Below are positions 43,157 through 52,077 of a DNA stretch of 64,000 bases, one piece after another. Location of the stretch: assembly GCA_020974905.1 (NCBI GenBank), contig CP087563.1:5022001-5086000 (forward strand), read 5' to 3'. Numbering within the stretch: the stretch's first letter is position 1; each line of letters opens with the position of its first letter. Origin of the DNA: Planctomycetes bacterium syqfu. Lineage in GTDB: Bacteria; Planctomycetota; Phycisphaerae; Phycisphaerales; Phycisphaeraceae. Under the pieces are notes generated by a model. It was not told the DNA's origin and did no database searches. It saw only the letters and a program-made list of their open reading frames with translations. The translations under genes and the position numbers were made by a program.

Positions 43157-45088
43157 ATGAAGCTATTCCCGCCAACCATGACTTGTGTTCTAGTCTGTCT
43201 GTATACGCTTGCATCGCTCGCCCATGCACAAGCGATCAGTCATCCCGGTTTTGAATTACAATCTCTTTCACCGGATTGGAAAGCCAATCCTACGGTGTAT
43301 CAGTTGGATCACACGGTTAAGCGTTCAGGCAGCACATCCGTACGCTGGCAAAATGATGATCCTGCACAATATCTGCACTGCACACAGAACATCGACCTGG
43401 ATCCGACAATTGAGTATGTCTTGACTGCCTGGGTGAAAACGCAGGATGTCAAAGATGGTTACGCGACCATTGCAGTGGAGTTCTATACGGGGGATAAGTT
43501 TCACAGTGGCATGTACCCCAAAGGCATCGCAGGCACAACGGATTGGACGCAAGTCAAAACCGACAGCTTTGTTTTGCCCCAAGGCGTAACGCGAGCGCAG
43601 GTACTCTGCTATGCCCGTCGTGGCGCGACGGGTAAGGCGTGGTTTGATGATGCTTCACTTGTCCCAATCAAGCACCAACTGATGCAAAGCACACTGCGCT
43701 ATCCGGCATACCGTGGGTTGATGAAACATGGCGATGCAAGCGATATCCAACTGCGCCTGAAGTTGGCTGAGCATCTGCCTGAGAAGGCAACACTCAACAT
43801 GGCATTGCTTGATCAAACTGGACAGGTGAAAAAAACACTTGAAAAAAAGGCTCAAACGGGTGTCAGTGATTTTGTGATTGCTTCAGGTGTTTTAGCTGAA
43901 GGTCACTACACGTTGCAGGTTTTATTGCATGATGCCGATCACAAACAACTTGATCAGATGAGTCATCGCATCAAGGTAGTCGACGCTTTGCAAATGCCGC
44001 GCATCATCATTGATCAACACCAACGGTTGGTCATTGATGGCAAACCGACTTTGCCGATCGGAGTCTATGGCAATGTGCGCGTGTCCGATGCGGACCTGAA
44101 ATTATTGCAAAACAGTCCGGTGACTTGTCTGCTTGCCTATGGCACGCCTTCAACATCTCTGCTGGATCGGCTTGAAGCACATGACCTCAAACTCATCGCA
44201 TCGGTCAAGGATTATTATCTCGGTCATAAGTGGACACCCAAGCAACTCAAGCATGTCGATGACGAAGCGCGACTCATGCGCCCGTTGGTCAAATCTTTAC
44301 GTGATCATCCCGCTTTGCTTGCATGGTATCTCAATGATGAATTGCCGTTGTCTTACATGGATCGATTCAAGGCACATTATCAGTGGGTGGTTGAAGATGA
44401 TCCGGCACATCCGGCAATGACAATTTTAATGCGTCCGCACCAGATTGATCGTTACCTGCATACGGCAGATGTGCTTGGGACGGATCCATACCCTTTGCCA
44501 CACAAGCCCATTGCTCTCGCCGGTCAGTGGACAAAACAGACGGTGATGCAAACGCGCAATACGCGTCCGGTCTGGCAGGTGGTTCAGGCATTTAATTGGC
44601 AAAACTATCGCACCCAGACCGAACATGCTCATGGGCGGACCCCCACGCAGGCGGAGTTACGCAATATGATCTGGCAGTGTCTGACCAACGGTGCAAACGG
44701 CATTCTGCTTTACTCACTCTATGACATGCAACGCAATCCGGATATTGATTTTCAAACCTATTGGCCGCAGGTCACCGATGTGCTTGGTCAAGTTCAAGCG
44801 CACGCGCCCATGCTTCTGAGCGTGGCCCCGACGCCTTTGGTCACATTCAACAGTGATGCGATGGAACATCTGTCGATGCGTGTGACACGTTGGCAGGGGA
44901 TGACCTATGCCTTTGTGGTCAGTACCTCAGACAAACCAGTCACCGTTAACTTCACCTGCCAGCAACCTGTGGTCTATGTCCGCGAACGCTTCTCCGGTCA
45001 AGTTCTTGGCGTGAATCATTCACAGACCTGGCAGGACACTTTCAAACCGCTGGATGTTCGAATCTACCAGATCCAAAATCGCCAATGA
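43157..45088 (+). CDS. Exported multi-domain protein, probable glycoside hydrolase
   Basis: The 643-residue protein begins with a signal peptide (residues 1-24, cut after SLAHA). A beta-sandwich carbohydrate-binding-like domain follows at about 25-165, with VLTAWVKTQDV and GKAWFDDASLVPI, the second a typical end of family 4/9/16-like binding modules. A second beta-rich part leads to a barrel-like domain from about 280, where LPIGVYGNVRV, WYLNDELPLSYM and GTDPYPLPHKP resemble clan GH-A active-site strands; the D-E in the second may be the acid. I cannot name the family. It is coupled to the GH20-like gene by a 15-base space. Confidence 0.75.
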   Translation: MKLFPPTMTCVLVCLYTLASLAHAQAISHPGFELQSLSPDWKANPTVYQLDHTVKRSGSTSVRWQNDDPAQYLHCTQNIDLDPTIEYVLTAWVKTQDVKDGYATIAVEFYTGDKFHSGMYPKGIAGTTDWTQVKTDSFVLPQGVTRAQVLCYARRGATGKAWFDDASLVPIKHQLMQSTLRYPAYRGLMKHGDASDIQLRLKLAEHLPEKATLNMALLDQTGQVKKTLEKKAQTGVSDFVIASGVLAEGHYTLQVLLHDADHKQLDQMSHRIKVVDALQMPRIIIDQHQRLVIDGKPTLPIGVYGNVRVSDADLKLLQNSPVTCLLAYGTPSTSLLDRLEAHDLKLIASVKDYYLGHKWTPKQLKHVDDEARLMRPLVKSLRDHPALLAWYLNDELPLSYMDRFKAHYQWVVEDDPAHPAMTILMRPHQIDRYLHTADVLGTDPYPLPHKPIALAGQWTKQTVMQTRNTRPVWQVVQAFNWQNYRTQTEHAHGRTPTQAELRNMIWQCLTNGANGILLYSLYDMQRNPDIDFQTYWPQVTDVLGQVQAHAPMLLSVAPTPLVTFNSDAMEHLSMRVTRWQGMTYAFVVSTSDKPVTVNFTCQQPVVYVRERFSGQVLGVNHSQTWQDTFKPLDVRIYQIQNRQ

Positions 45089-45114
45089 ATCGGGCTGGCC
45101 GGTTGACCAAACAT

Positions 45115-45144
45115 CTTCAAACCTGTTGATCAACAGGCTTGAAG
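45115..45144 (+). terminator. Hairpin after the exported hydrolase-like gene
   Basis: CTTCAA-A-CCTGTTGA and its partner TCAACAGG-C-TTGAAG form a 14-bp stem with one mismatch and essentially no loop. GTTTCC follows, so there is only a weak T-run. It lies 27 bases after the upstream stop. Confidence 0.65.
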
Positions 45145-45260
45145 GTTTCCATCAATCGCATCTCAAGGATTTGAGCCGCGTGACCGGTGCGGTTATCGGC
45201 AGCAGATCCGATTACAGCACTACGTCATGATTGAATTGCTGAAAACTTTTTCAGTTTGTC

Positions 45261-45310
45261 TTGACATGGACCATTATTAATCATAAATTGAAATTAATTA
45301 TTAATAATGG
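45261..45310 (+). promoter_or_regulatory. Promoter and likely repressor operator of the RND efflux operon
   Basis: TTGACA (45261-45266) is followed by a 17-base space and TAAATT (45284-45289) as a weak -10 box. An 11-bp perfect inverted repeat, CCATTATTAAT (45271-45281) with ATTAATAATGG (45300-45310), spans the promoter and the first transcribed bases. This is the sort of operator a TetR repressor binds. A matching TetR gene ends the operon (51427-52077). Confidence 0.75.
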
Positions 45311-45318
45311 AGTTTGTC

Positions 45319-46539
45319 ATGAAGAATGCTCAAAACCCAGCGACTCAAACGCACGATTTCTCACAAGTGGTTTTTAAAAACAGCTTTGCGGTGATGGTTC
45401 TGGTTGGTCTTGCCCTTGTTTCGGTGGGATGTAAACCTGAATCCGAAGAAGCTGACCCGTCACAGACGGCTGGAATGCCTGCTCCGGTGGTGATGGTGGC
45501 CAATGCCAAAGAGCAGGACGTCCCGCTTTATATCAACAGTATTGGTCAGGCTATCGCCACCGAGTCCGTCATCATCACGCCCCGCATCTCCGGCCAGGTG
45601 GTCGAGAAATGCTTTGATGATGGTGCGATGATTCGCAAGGGACAGACCCTCTTCAAGCTCGATCGTGTCCCGTTTGAAGCAGCGTTGGCGTCGGCTGAAG
45701 CACAGTTGGCTCAGAGTGAAGCATCGCTGGATTTTGCCAACATTGAATTGGCTCGCTACGAAACCATCGCTGGGACCAACGCGGTATCCAAGATGGATTA
45801 CGACACCAAGAAAAACGCGGTGAAGGTTGCCAAGGCCCAGGTGGCTGCTACCCAGGCATCGGTTCGCACCGCCAGGATTCGGTTGGACTACTGCACCATC
45901 TCCTCGCCGATTGATGGTCGTGCAGGTGCTCGGTTGGTTGATGTGGGCAACATCGTTCGTGAAAACGACACCGCGATGCTCTCGATCCAGAAGCTCAGCC
46001 CGATCTATGCCCAGTTCACCATCAACGAACAGCAGCTTGCCCAGGTTCGCCAATACATGTCAGAACACAGCCTCAAGGCGTATGTGAAGTTACCCGGCGA
46101 TCCTGGTCAAGGTGTCGAAGGTGAGTTGACATTTTTAAATAACGCAGTCGAACAGGCCACCGGCACCGTGCGTTTGCGTGCGACATTGACCAATGAAGAC
46201 ATGCACTTCTGGTCCGGTCAGTTCGTTAATGTCCAGTTGGTTCTCAGGACGCTGGATCACGCGGTCCTTGTTCCCCAGGCTGCCGTGCAACTCAGTCAGA
46301 AGGGGCAGTATGTGCTAACTGTCGATCAACAGGATCACGCTCAATATCGTCCCGTGAAAACAGGGCAGTCTCACGAGCAATGGGTCGTGGTTGATGGTAT
46401 CAAGCCCGGTGAGCGCGTCATTGTCGATGGGCAATTGATGGTCCGACCCGGTGGGCCGGTGAGCATCCCACAAACCGCGCAGACAACCAATGTGAAGTCT
46501 GCACAAACACCCAGAACCAAGGCTGCAAACGCTTCGTAA
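45319..46539 (+). CDS. RND efflux periplasmic adaptor (membrane fusion lipoprotein)
   Basis: The 406-residue protein has a lipoprotein signal ending LALVSVGCKP (C38), then the standard membrane fusion layout: a beta-barrel and lipoyl half, ITPRISGQVVEKCFDDGAMI, followed by the coiled-coil hairpin region (residues 90-160), then SPIDGRAGARLVDVGNIVRE. It links the inner-membrane pump to the outer-membrane channel. MdtA/AcrA-like sequence and length support an HAE1-type multidrug system. The ATG at 45319 is preferred over 45307, since TGGAGT lies at the right distance. It heads the efflux operon. Confidence 0.93.
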   Translation: MKNAQNPATQTHDFSQVVFKNSFAVMVLVGLALVSVGCKPESEEADPSQTAGMPAPVVMVANAKEQDVPLYINSIGQAIATESVIITPRISGQVVEKCFDDGAMIRKGQTLFKLDRVPFEAALASAEAQLAQSEASLDFANIELARYETIAGTNAVSKMDYDTKKNAVKVAKAQVAATQASVRTARIRLDYCTISSPIDGRAGARLVDVGNIVRENDTAMLSIQKLSPIYAQFTINEQQLAQVRQYMSEHSLKAYVKLPGDPGQGVEGELTFLNNAVEQATGTVRLRATLTNEDMHFWSGQFVNVQLVLRTLDHAVLVPQAAVQLSQKGQYVLTVDQQDHAQYRPVKTGQSHEQWVVVDGIKPGERVIVDGQLMVRPGGPVSIPQTAQTTNVKSAQTPRTKAANAS

Positions 46540-46555
46540 TACACACCCCCCATCC

Positions 46556-46589
46556 AAGTCCGCAGATGAGCAGTTTGATCTGCGGACTT
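46556..46589 (+). terminator. Intergenic hairpin between adaptor and pump genes
   Basis: AAGTCCGCAGAT and ATCTGCGGACTT form a perfect 12-bp stem 17 bases after the adaptor stop, with only GCTTTG following. Without a strong T-run it might be an attenuator or 3'-end stabiliser that lets part of the transcription pass into the pump gene. Confidence 0.65.
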
Positions 46590-46613
46590 GCTTTGTGAAA
46601 ACAGAAGGGATTC

Positions 46614-46709
46614 GTGATTGGTGCTTAGGGATTAGGGTCAGACAAATTAATGATGCGTTCGAGCCAATGTTCTACTCCCCTTAATCCCCAATCCCTCATC
46701 ACCAATCAC
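46614..46709. repeat. Inverted repeat with TTAGGGATTAGGG-like words
   Basis: GTGATTGGTG (46614-46623) pairs perfectly with CACCAATCAC (46700-46709). The inner arms, TTAGGGATTAGGG and CCCTTAATCCCCAATCCC, pair loosely. It fills the space between the efflux adaptor and pump genes and follows the style of the other word-like repeats in this window. Confidence 0.8.
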
Positions 46710-46728
46710 TCTTTTAGGCAGTAAGCTC

Positions 46729-48486
46729 ATGAATATCTCATTACCCTTTATTCAACGTCCCGTGATGACCGTCCTCTTGACGCTCTCGGTGGTGCTCTGG
46801 GGCATCTGGTCCTACACGCAGTTACCTGTCAATGACTTGCCTGCGGTGGATTATCCGGTGATTCAGGTGCAGGTCGGCTATCCGGGTGCGAGTCCGCAGA
46901 CGATGGCCAACAATGTTGCCACGCCCCTCGAACGTCAGTTCATGCAGATCTCCGGCCTGGAGATGGTCACCAGTAAATCCGGGCAGGGCAATACCTCGTT
47001 TGTGCTTCAATTCTCGTTGAACAAGGACATTGATGGTGCAGCGACTGACGTGCAGAACGCCATCACCGCTGCCAGTGGTCAACTGCCACCGGACCTGCCG
47101 TCCCAACCGACGATCACCAAGACCAACCCCAACGACAGCCCGATCATTTTTATGGCATTAACCAGTGACACGATCACGCAGGGCCAGCTTTATGACTATG
47201 CCAACACGCAGGTCTCTCAGCAGATCAGTATTCTCGAAGGCGTTTCCCGTGTGAGTATCTTTGGCACCAAGGCTGCCATCCGCATCAAGGCTGATCCGTC
47301 CAAGCTTGCTGCTTTGGGTTTGACGTTGGAAGATTTGTCCGCTGCCATTCAGGGTGGGACCAGCTACACCGGTGCAGGTCAATTTGATAACAACAACGAA
47401 GCAGTCGTCCTGCGTCCGATGGCTCAGTTGGATAAAGCTTCGCAGTACAACAACATGATCATCACCACCGTCAATGGCGCGCCGGTGTATCTGCGTGATG
47501 TCGCGACCGCAACGGATAGCGTGCAGGACGAACGGATCAAGATGAACTTCTGGTCGCGTGAATATGGCACACCTGCTGCGACGGTCGTCTGTGCGGTGTA
47601 TCGCCAGGCCGGTGGTAACGCCGTTGCGGTAGCCGAAAAGGTGCAGGCGATCATCCCACAGATCAATGCGGAGTTGCCCCAGGGCGTTCGCCTGGTTTTG
47701 ATTCACAACCGTGCTGAAACGATCGTCAATTCCGTCGATGACGTGAAAGAAACCCTGGTCATTGCCTTTGTGTTGGTGGTGATGGTGATCTTCCTGTTCC
47801 TGGGTCGTGCCGGTGACACGTTGATTCCAGCGGTGGCTTTACCGCTGAGTTTGCTGATGACGTTCATCGTCATGTGGATCATGAATTACAGTCTGGACAA
47901 TCTTTCGCTGATGGCATTGACCTTGGCGATTGGGTTCCTTGTCGACGATGCGATTGTGTTTTTGGAAAACACGATCCGTCGTATGGAACATGGGGAAAAT
48001 GTCCGCACTGCAACGATCAACTCAGCGAAGGAAATCAGCTTCACCATTATCTCAATGACGTTGTCACTGGCTGCGGTGTTCCTGCCTTTGCTTTTGATGC
48101 CGGGCCTGATGGGACGTGTGTTTCGCGAGTTCTCCGTGGTGATTATTGTTGCCATCATTTCGTCGGGCCTGGTGTCACTGACACTCACACCGATGATGTG
48201 TTCACGCATGCTTGCTGAGCGTGGGCCGGGTAAGAAGCAACCATGGTTGGAACGCACCGCATTGAAAATTGAAAAGTGGGTGCTTGGCATTTATGGCAAT
48301 ACACTCACGTGGGCATTGAAGCATCATTACCTCTCAGCCATCACCTGGTTGCTGTGTCTGGTGGGGACCGGTTACCTGATGGTCAACTTGCCCAAGACCT
48401 TTCTACCTGTCGGTGACAGTAGTTTCGTCTGGGGTGTGATGATCGGACCGGACAGTGCATCATATGAAAAGATGCGTGGCTATTAG
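46729..48486 (+). CDS. N-terminal half of the interrupted RND pump
   Basis: As read with the standard code this gives 585 residues, covering the first membrane helix, the first large periplasmic loop (with VGYPGASPQTMANNVATPLE, typical of RND pumps), the block of helices 2-6 and the start of the second loop. Alone it would be unable to pump, as it lacks helices 8-12. It is co-directional with the adaptor and outer-membrane factor. Confidence 0.9.
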   Translation: MNISLPFIQRPVMTVLLTLSVVLWGIWSYTQLPVNDLPAVDYPVIQVQVGYPGASPQTMANNVATPLERQFMQISGLEMVTSKSGQGNTSFVLQFSLNKDIDGAATDVQNAITAASGQLPPDLPSQPTITKTNPNDSPIIFMALTSDTITQGQLYDYANTQVSQQISILEGVSRVSIFGTKAAIRIKADPSKLAALGLTLEDLSAAIQGGTSYTGAGQFDNNNEAVVLRPMAQLDKASQYNNMIITTVNGAPVYLRDVATATDSVQDERIKMNFWSREYGTPAATVVCAVYRQAGGNAVAVAEKVQAIIPQINAELPQGVRLVLIHNRAETIVNSVDDVKETLVIAFVLVVMVIFLFLGRAGDTLIPAVALPLSLLMTFIVMWIMNYSLDNLSLMALTLAIGFLVDDAIVFLENTIRRMEHGENVRTATINSAKEISFTIISMTLSLAAVFLPLLLMPGLMGRVFREFSVVIIVAIISSGLVSLTLTPMMCSRMLAERGPGKKQPWLERTALKIEKWVLGIYGNTLTWALKHHYLSAITWLLCLVGTGYLMVNLPKTFLPVGDSSFVWGVMIGPDSASYEKMRGY

Positions 48487-49923
48487 GAAAAGGCTGAGCA
48501 GGTCATTCAAAATAATCCTGCAGTCCGTGCTTCCTTTACCATGACCGGCAACGGTGGGTTTGGTGGCTACAACCAGGGCCTGCTGTTGGCTTTCCTTGAG
48601 GATCGTGAAGAACGTCAGCCGATCGTTGATGTCACACAGCAACTCTCCGGCGGACTTTACATGAATGTCCCCGGCGTGATTGGATTGTTCAAACCCCAAC
48701 CCGTGCTCCAGATTTCCACCGGCGCCTCAGCCAATAACTCTGCATCCATCACCTATGCCATCTCCGGCGTTGATCCTGATAAAGTCTATGAATACTCAGG
48801 CAAGCTGCTTGAAAAGTTCCGCGAATTTTCTGGTTTTTTGCGTGTTCAGCCAGACTATTACAACAAACAACCTTACCTGAATATCTCGATTCTACGCGAG
48901 CAGGCTGCGATGTATGGCGTGAGTGTCGCCCGGATTGAAAGACTGTTGGCAACGAGCTTTTCGCAGAACTATCTCTACCTCATCAAGTCCGCAACCGACC
49001 AGTACCAGGTGATTCTCGAAGCCAATGACGAAAGTCGCAGCCAATCCGAAAACCTCGCGGACTTCTATATCAAGTCTGATGATGGCCAACGCAATATTCC
49101 GCTTGATGCTGTGGTCAAGTGGGAGAAGAATCTGGGGCTCCAATCGGTGAATCACTTGAATCAGTTCACCAGTGTGACGTTTTCGTTCAACGTTGCACCG
49201 GGTGTGTCGACCAGTGCAGCAACAGACTTTATCCAGAATGCTGCAGCTCAAACATTGCCACCCACTGTGCGTGGTGAATTGCAGGGTGAAGCCAAGACGT
49301 TCATCGAGATGGTACAGAACATGGCCATCCTCATGGTCGTTGCTGTATTCGTGATGTATGTGATTCTCGGTGTGTTGTACGAGAGTTACCTGCACCCGAT
49401 CACCGTGCTTTCGTCTTTGCCGGTAGCATTGATTGGTGGTTTGGCAACCTTATGGTACTTCGATCAGGAACTCTCGCTGTATGCTTACGTCGGCATGTTC
49501 ATGCTCATGGGGATCGTCAAGAAAAACGGCATTATGATCGTGGACTTTGCACTGCAACGCATCGAAGAAGGTCAGACAGCCGAGCAGGCCATTCACGATG
49601 CGTCGATGGACCGTTTCCGCCCGATCATGATGACCACCATCGCTGCGGTGATGGGTGCGCTTCCCATCGCACTGGGTTGGGGTGCTGACGGTGAAAGTCG
49701 CATGCCTCTTGGTTTGGTGATCGTTGGCGGCTTGCTCGTGAGTCAGTTGATCACGCTCTACGTTACCCCGGTGATTTATCTGTACCTCGAAGCGTTCCAG
49801 GAAAAAGTGCTCAACCGCACCAGCTTCTTCCATTCCGGTCATCGGAAGCATGAAGTGGCGGTTGATCCTGAACATGTCCCAGCCAATCTGCAGCCTGCGA
49901 TGATTACCACGCAAGGCCAGTAA
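48487..49923 (+). CDS. C-terminal half of the interrupted RND pump
   Basis: The frame after the TAG codes 478 residues; the first ATG in it is at 48541 (MTGNGGFGGYN). It covers the rest of the second periplasmic loop (NQFTSVTFSFNVAPGVSTSA) and the last membrane helices. I see no ribosome site before 48541, so independent translation is unlikely. Confidence 0.75.
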   Translation, partial: EKAEQVIQNNPAVRASFTMTGNGGFGGYNQGLLLAFLEDREERQPIVDVTQQLSGGLYMNVPGVIGLFKPQPVLQISTGASANNSASITYAISGVDPDKVYEYSGKLLEKFREFSGFLRVQPDYYNKQPYLNISILREQAAMYGVSVARIERLLATSFSQNYLYLIKSATDQYQVILEANDESRSQSENLADFYIKSDDGQRNIPLDAVVKWEKNLGLQSVNHLNQFTSVTFSFNVAPGVSTSAATDFIQNAAAQTLPPTVRGELQGEAKTFIEMVQNMAILMVVAVFVMYVILGVLYESYLHPITVLSSLPVALIGGLATLWYFDQELSLYAYVGMFMLMGIVKKNGIMIVDFALQRIEEGQTAEQAIHDASMDRFRPIMMTTIAAVMGALPIALGWGADGESRMPLGLVIVGGLLVSQLITLYVTPVIYLYLEAFQEKVLNRTSFFHSGHRKHEVAVDPEHVPANLQPAMITTQGQ

Positions 49924-49937
49924 CACGGAGTTTGATC

Positions 49938-51419
49938 ATGTTTTCTTACTTGAACCCTACACAACAAAACTTGAGCACCAGATGTCAATCCGGTGCACGG
50001 CCAGCGGTAGTTGCTTTGAGCGTTGTTGCCAGTCTACTGATCTTCGGCTGCACTGTCGGTCCGGATTACAAGGCGCCTCAAGCTAACATGCCCGAAACTT
50101 TTCACGCTTCACCTTCCGCTGAGTCCTTTGCTGATTTGGCACACTGGTGGAAGACGTTTAATGATCCAATGCTCGATCAACTGATCGATGATGCGATTGC
50201 GTCGAACCTGGATATGCAGTTGGCTCAGGCGCGCGTCCGTGAAGCACGTGCCCAACTCATTGCAGCAGGTGCGTCGCTTAAGCCCACGGTCGATGCAACC
50301 GCAGCGGATACCTTGTCGCGCACCAGTGAGAATGCCAACGGTGTTTCAACCGGTTCACGCAACATGATGCAGGCTGGCTTTGATGCCAACTGGGAGCTTG
50401 ATGTATTTGGTGGCAACCGTCGGAGTATCGAAGCTTCGCAAGCCAGCTATGAAAGCATCGTCGAACAGAGTCGCAACACGTTGGTGACACTGCTTGCTGA
50501 GGTGGCGACCAACTACATTCGGCTTCGTGGTTATCAGTATGAGTTGTCACTGGTTGATGCCAATGTGGTCTCCCAGCAGGACACGCTCGACATTCAGAAA
50601 TCAAGACTCAAGGCTGGTATCACCACCGACCTGACCGTTGCTCAATCCGAAGCATTGGTGCAAACCACTCGTGCCCAGATCCCAACACTCCAGGCCCAGA
50701 TCAAGCAGACGATTCACCGTCTTGGTGTGCTGCTTGGCCAATCACCTGCGAGCCTGATGAGTCGGTTGGAAGTTAACAAGCCCATACCCCTGGGACCGCC
50801 GTCTATCCCCACCGGCGTTCCCGCTCAATTGCTGCGTCGGCGGCCGGACATCCGTGCCGCCGAACGCAGCCTTGCGAGCGCCACCGCGAAAATCGGTGTC
50901 CAGACCGCAGAGCTGTATCCCAAGTTCACACTCAACGGCACGATTGGTTTGAGTTCCACGCAACTCTCCAATTTTGCTGACAATCGTAGTCTTTTTTACT
51001 CACTGGGTCCCGGTGTGAGTTGGCGTCTATTTGATGGCAATTTAATCAAAGCCAACATCCAGACCGCTGAAGCGCAGCGCGATCAGGCAGCCATCACCTA
51101 TCAGCAATCATTACTGACGGCGATGGAAGAAGTCGAGAATGCTGTGGTGTTTTATGATCGTGAACAAGCCCGCCGTGACATGCTCCAGAAGTCCGTGGAT
51201 GCCAATCAGCGTGCTGCCGATCATGCCATCAAACTCAATGATGCCGGCCTCGTGGACTTCATCAATGTCCTCACCGCCAAGCAGTCTCTGAATCAGGCTC
51301 AAAGTGCTTTAGCCCAATCTCAGACTGCAGTGTCGACCGATCTCGTGTATCTTTATAAGGTACTCGGCGGGGGATGGGAGTTACCTGGCGAGTCTGATGA
51401 CGTGACAATGGTAAAGTGA
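49938..51419 (+). CDS. RND outer-membrane factor lipoprotein, NodT/OprM family
   Basis: The 493-residue protein has a lipoprotein signal ending LLIFGCTVGPDYKAP (C38) with the typical GPDYxxP that follows in this family, and two repeated halves of long coiled coils. Motifs such as HWWKTFNDPMLDQLIDDAI and SLAQSQTAVSTDLVYLYKVL are as in OprM and NodT. It forms a trimeric outer-membrane channel for the pump. CGGAG stands before the ATG at 49938, 14 bases after the pump gene stop. It remains intact despite the interrupted pump. Confidence 0.95.
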   Translation: MFSYLNPTQQNLSTRCQSGARPAVVALSVVASLLIFGCTVGPDYKAPQANMPETFHASPSAESFADLAHWWKTFNDPMLDQLIDDAIASNLDMQLAQARVREARAQLIAAGASLKPTVDATAADTLSRTSENANGVSTGSRNMMQAGFDANWELDVFGGNRRSIEASQASYESIVEQSRNTLVTLLAEVATNYIRLRGYQYELSLVDANVVSQQDTLDIQKSRLKAGITTDLTVAQSEALVQTTRAQIPTLQAQIKQTIHRLGVLLGQSPASLMSRLEVNKPIPLGPPSIPTGVPAQLLRRRPDIRAAERSLASATAKIGVQTAELYPKFTLNGTIGLSSTQLSNFADNRSLFYSLGPGVSWRLFDGNLIKANIQTAEAQRDQAAITYQQSLLTAMEEVENAVVFYDREQARRDMLQKSVDANQRAADHAIKLNDAGLVDFINVLTAKQSLNQAQSALAQSQTAVSTDLVYLYKVLGGGWELPGESDDVTMVK

Positions 51420-51426
51420 TATTCGT

Positions 51427-52077
51427 ATGGCAAATGTGAAGAATAATAGTTCGGCTCTGGAAACCAAGCGAAAGCTTATTCAGGCGGCAGGCCAGATTAT
51501 CGGGCAGGTCGGCCTGGAAGCGGCAACCATCCAGCAGATCACCCGCAAGGCAGGGACCTCGCTGGCAGCCGTCAATTATCACTTCACCGATAAGTTCAAT
51601 CTCTATAACGCCGTTGTTCAGGAAGCATACGAATTCATCATCGAAACCTTCCGACGGATTCAAAGTATCCAGATCGAAGGGACACCGGCGCAGCGCCTTG
51701 AACACTTTATCCGATCCTTCTTTGCCATCATCATGGAACAGGAACGCCCGACCTGGCATTGCGATATTCTGGCGCGTGATCTGCAGTTTCCCAATGAAGC
51801 AGCCAACAAGCAACTGGAAGAACTCACCGTTGCCATCAACAGCACCTTGGGCAAAATTGTTTCGGATATCGCCCAGACAACGCTAAGCGAAGAACAGATG
51901 ATTTACATCCGTTCAAGCATCATCGGCCAATGTTTGTATTACGTGGATCACAGTGAGTTCCATGATCGCCTGCATCCCGAACTCCCGCCGGTCTGTCAGC
52001 GTCATGATGACATCATCAAACACATCTCAACCTTCTCACTTGCTGCGATTCGCGGGATGTTTCAAGATCAGGCTTAA
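51427..52077 (+). CDS. TetR family regulator of the efflux operon
   Basis: The 216-residue protein has an N-terminal TetR helix-turn-helix, [20 protein letters not shown] followed by TDK, near residues 36-62, and a C-terminal ligand-binding domain with several helices, ending HEL-like. It begins seven bases after the outer-membrane factor stop, so it is the last gene of the operon. Autorepression at the 11-bp dyad over the operon promoter is likely. Its TAA stop shares bases with the stop of the convergent GH95 gene (TTAA). Confidence 0.9.
   Translation: MANVKNNSSALETKRKLIQAAGQIIGQVGLEAATIQQITRKAGTSLAAVNYHFTDKFNLYNAVVQEAYEFIIETFRRIQSIQIEGTPAQRLEHFIRSFFAIIMEQERPTWHCDILARDLQFPNEAANKQLEELTVAINSTLGKIVSDIAQTTLSEEQMIYIRSSIIGQCLYYVDHSEFHDRLHPELPPVCQRHDDIIKHISTFSLAAIRGMFQDQA

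Larger units (their letters stand above)
46729..49923 (+). pseudogene. RND (HAE1-type) multidrug efflux pump gene interrupted by one in-frame TAG
   Basis: The open frame from 46729 stops at a TAG at 48484-48486, yet the same frame continues without another stop to 49923. Read through, it is a 1064-residue RND pump, the full family length. The first half starts MNISLPFIQRPVMTVLLT and has the usual FLVDDAIVFLENTIRR-type region (the TM4 Asp-Asp pair). The second half has FVMYVILGVLYESYLHPITV and MFMLMGIVKKNGIMIVDFAL. The stop lies in a periplasmic loop near the middle (KMRGY-stop-EKAEQ). A C-to-T change of CAG (Gln) to TAG is the simplest explanation; an assembly error, suppression or stop-codon readthrough are alternatives. 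Confidence 0.85.
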
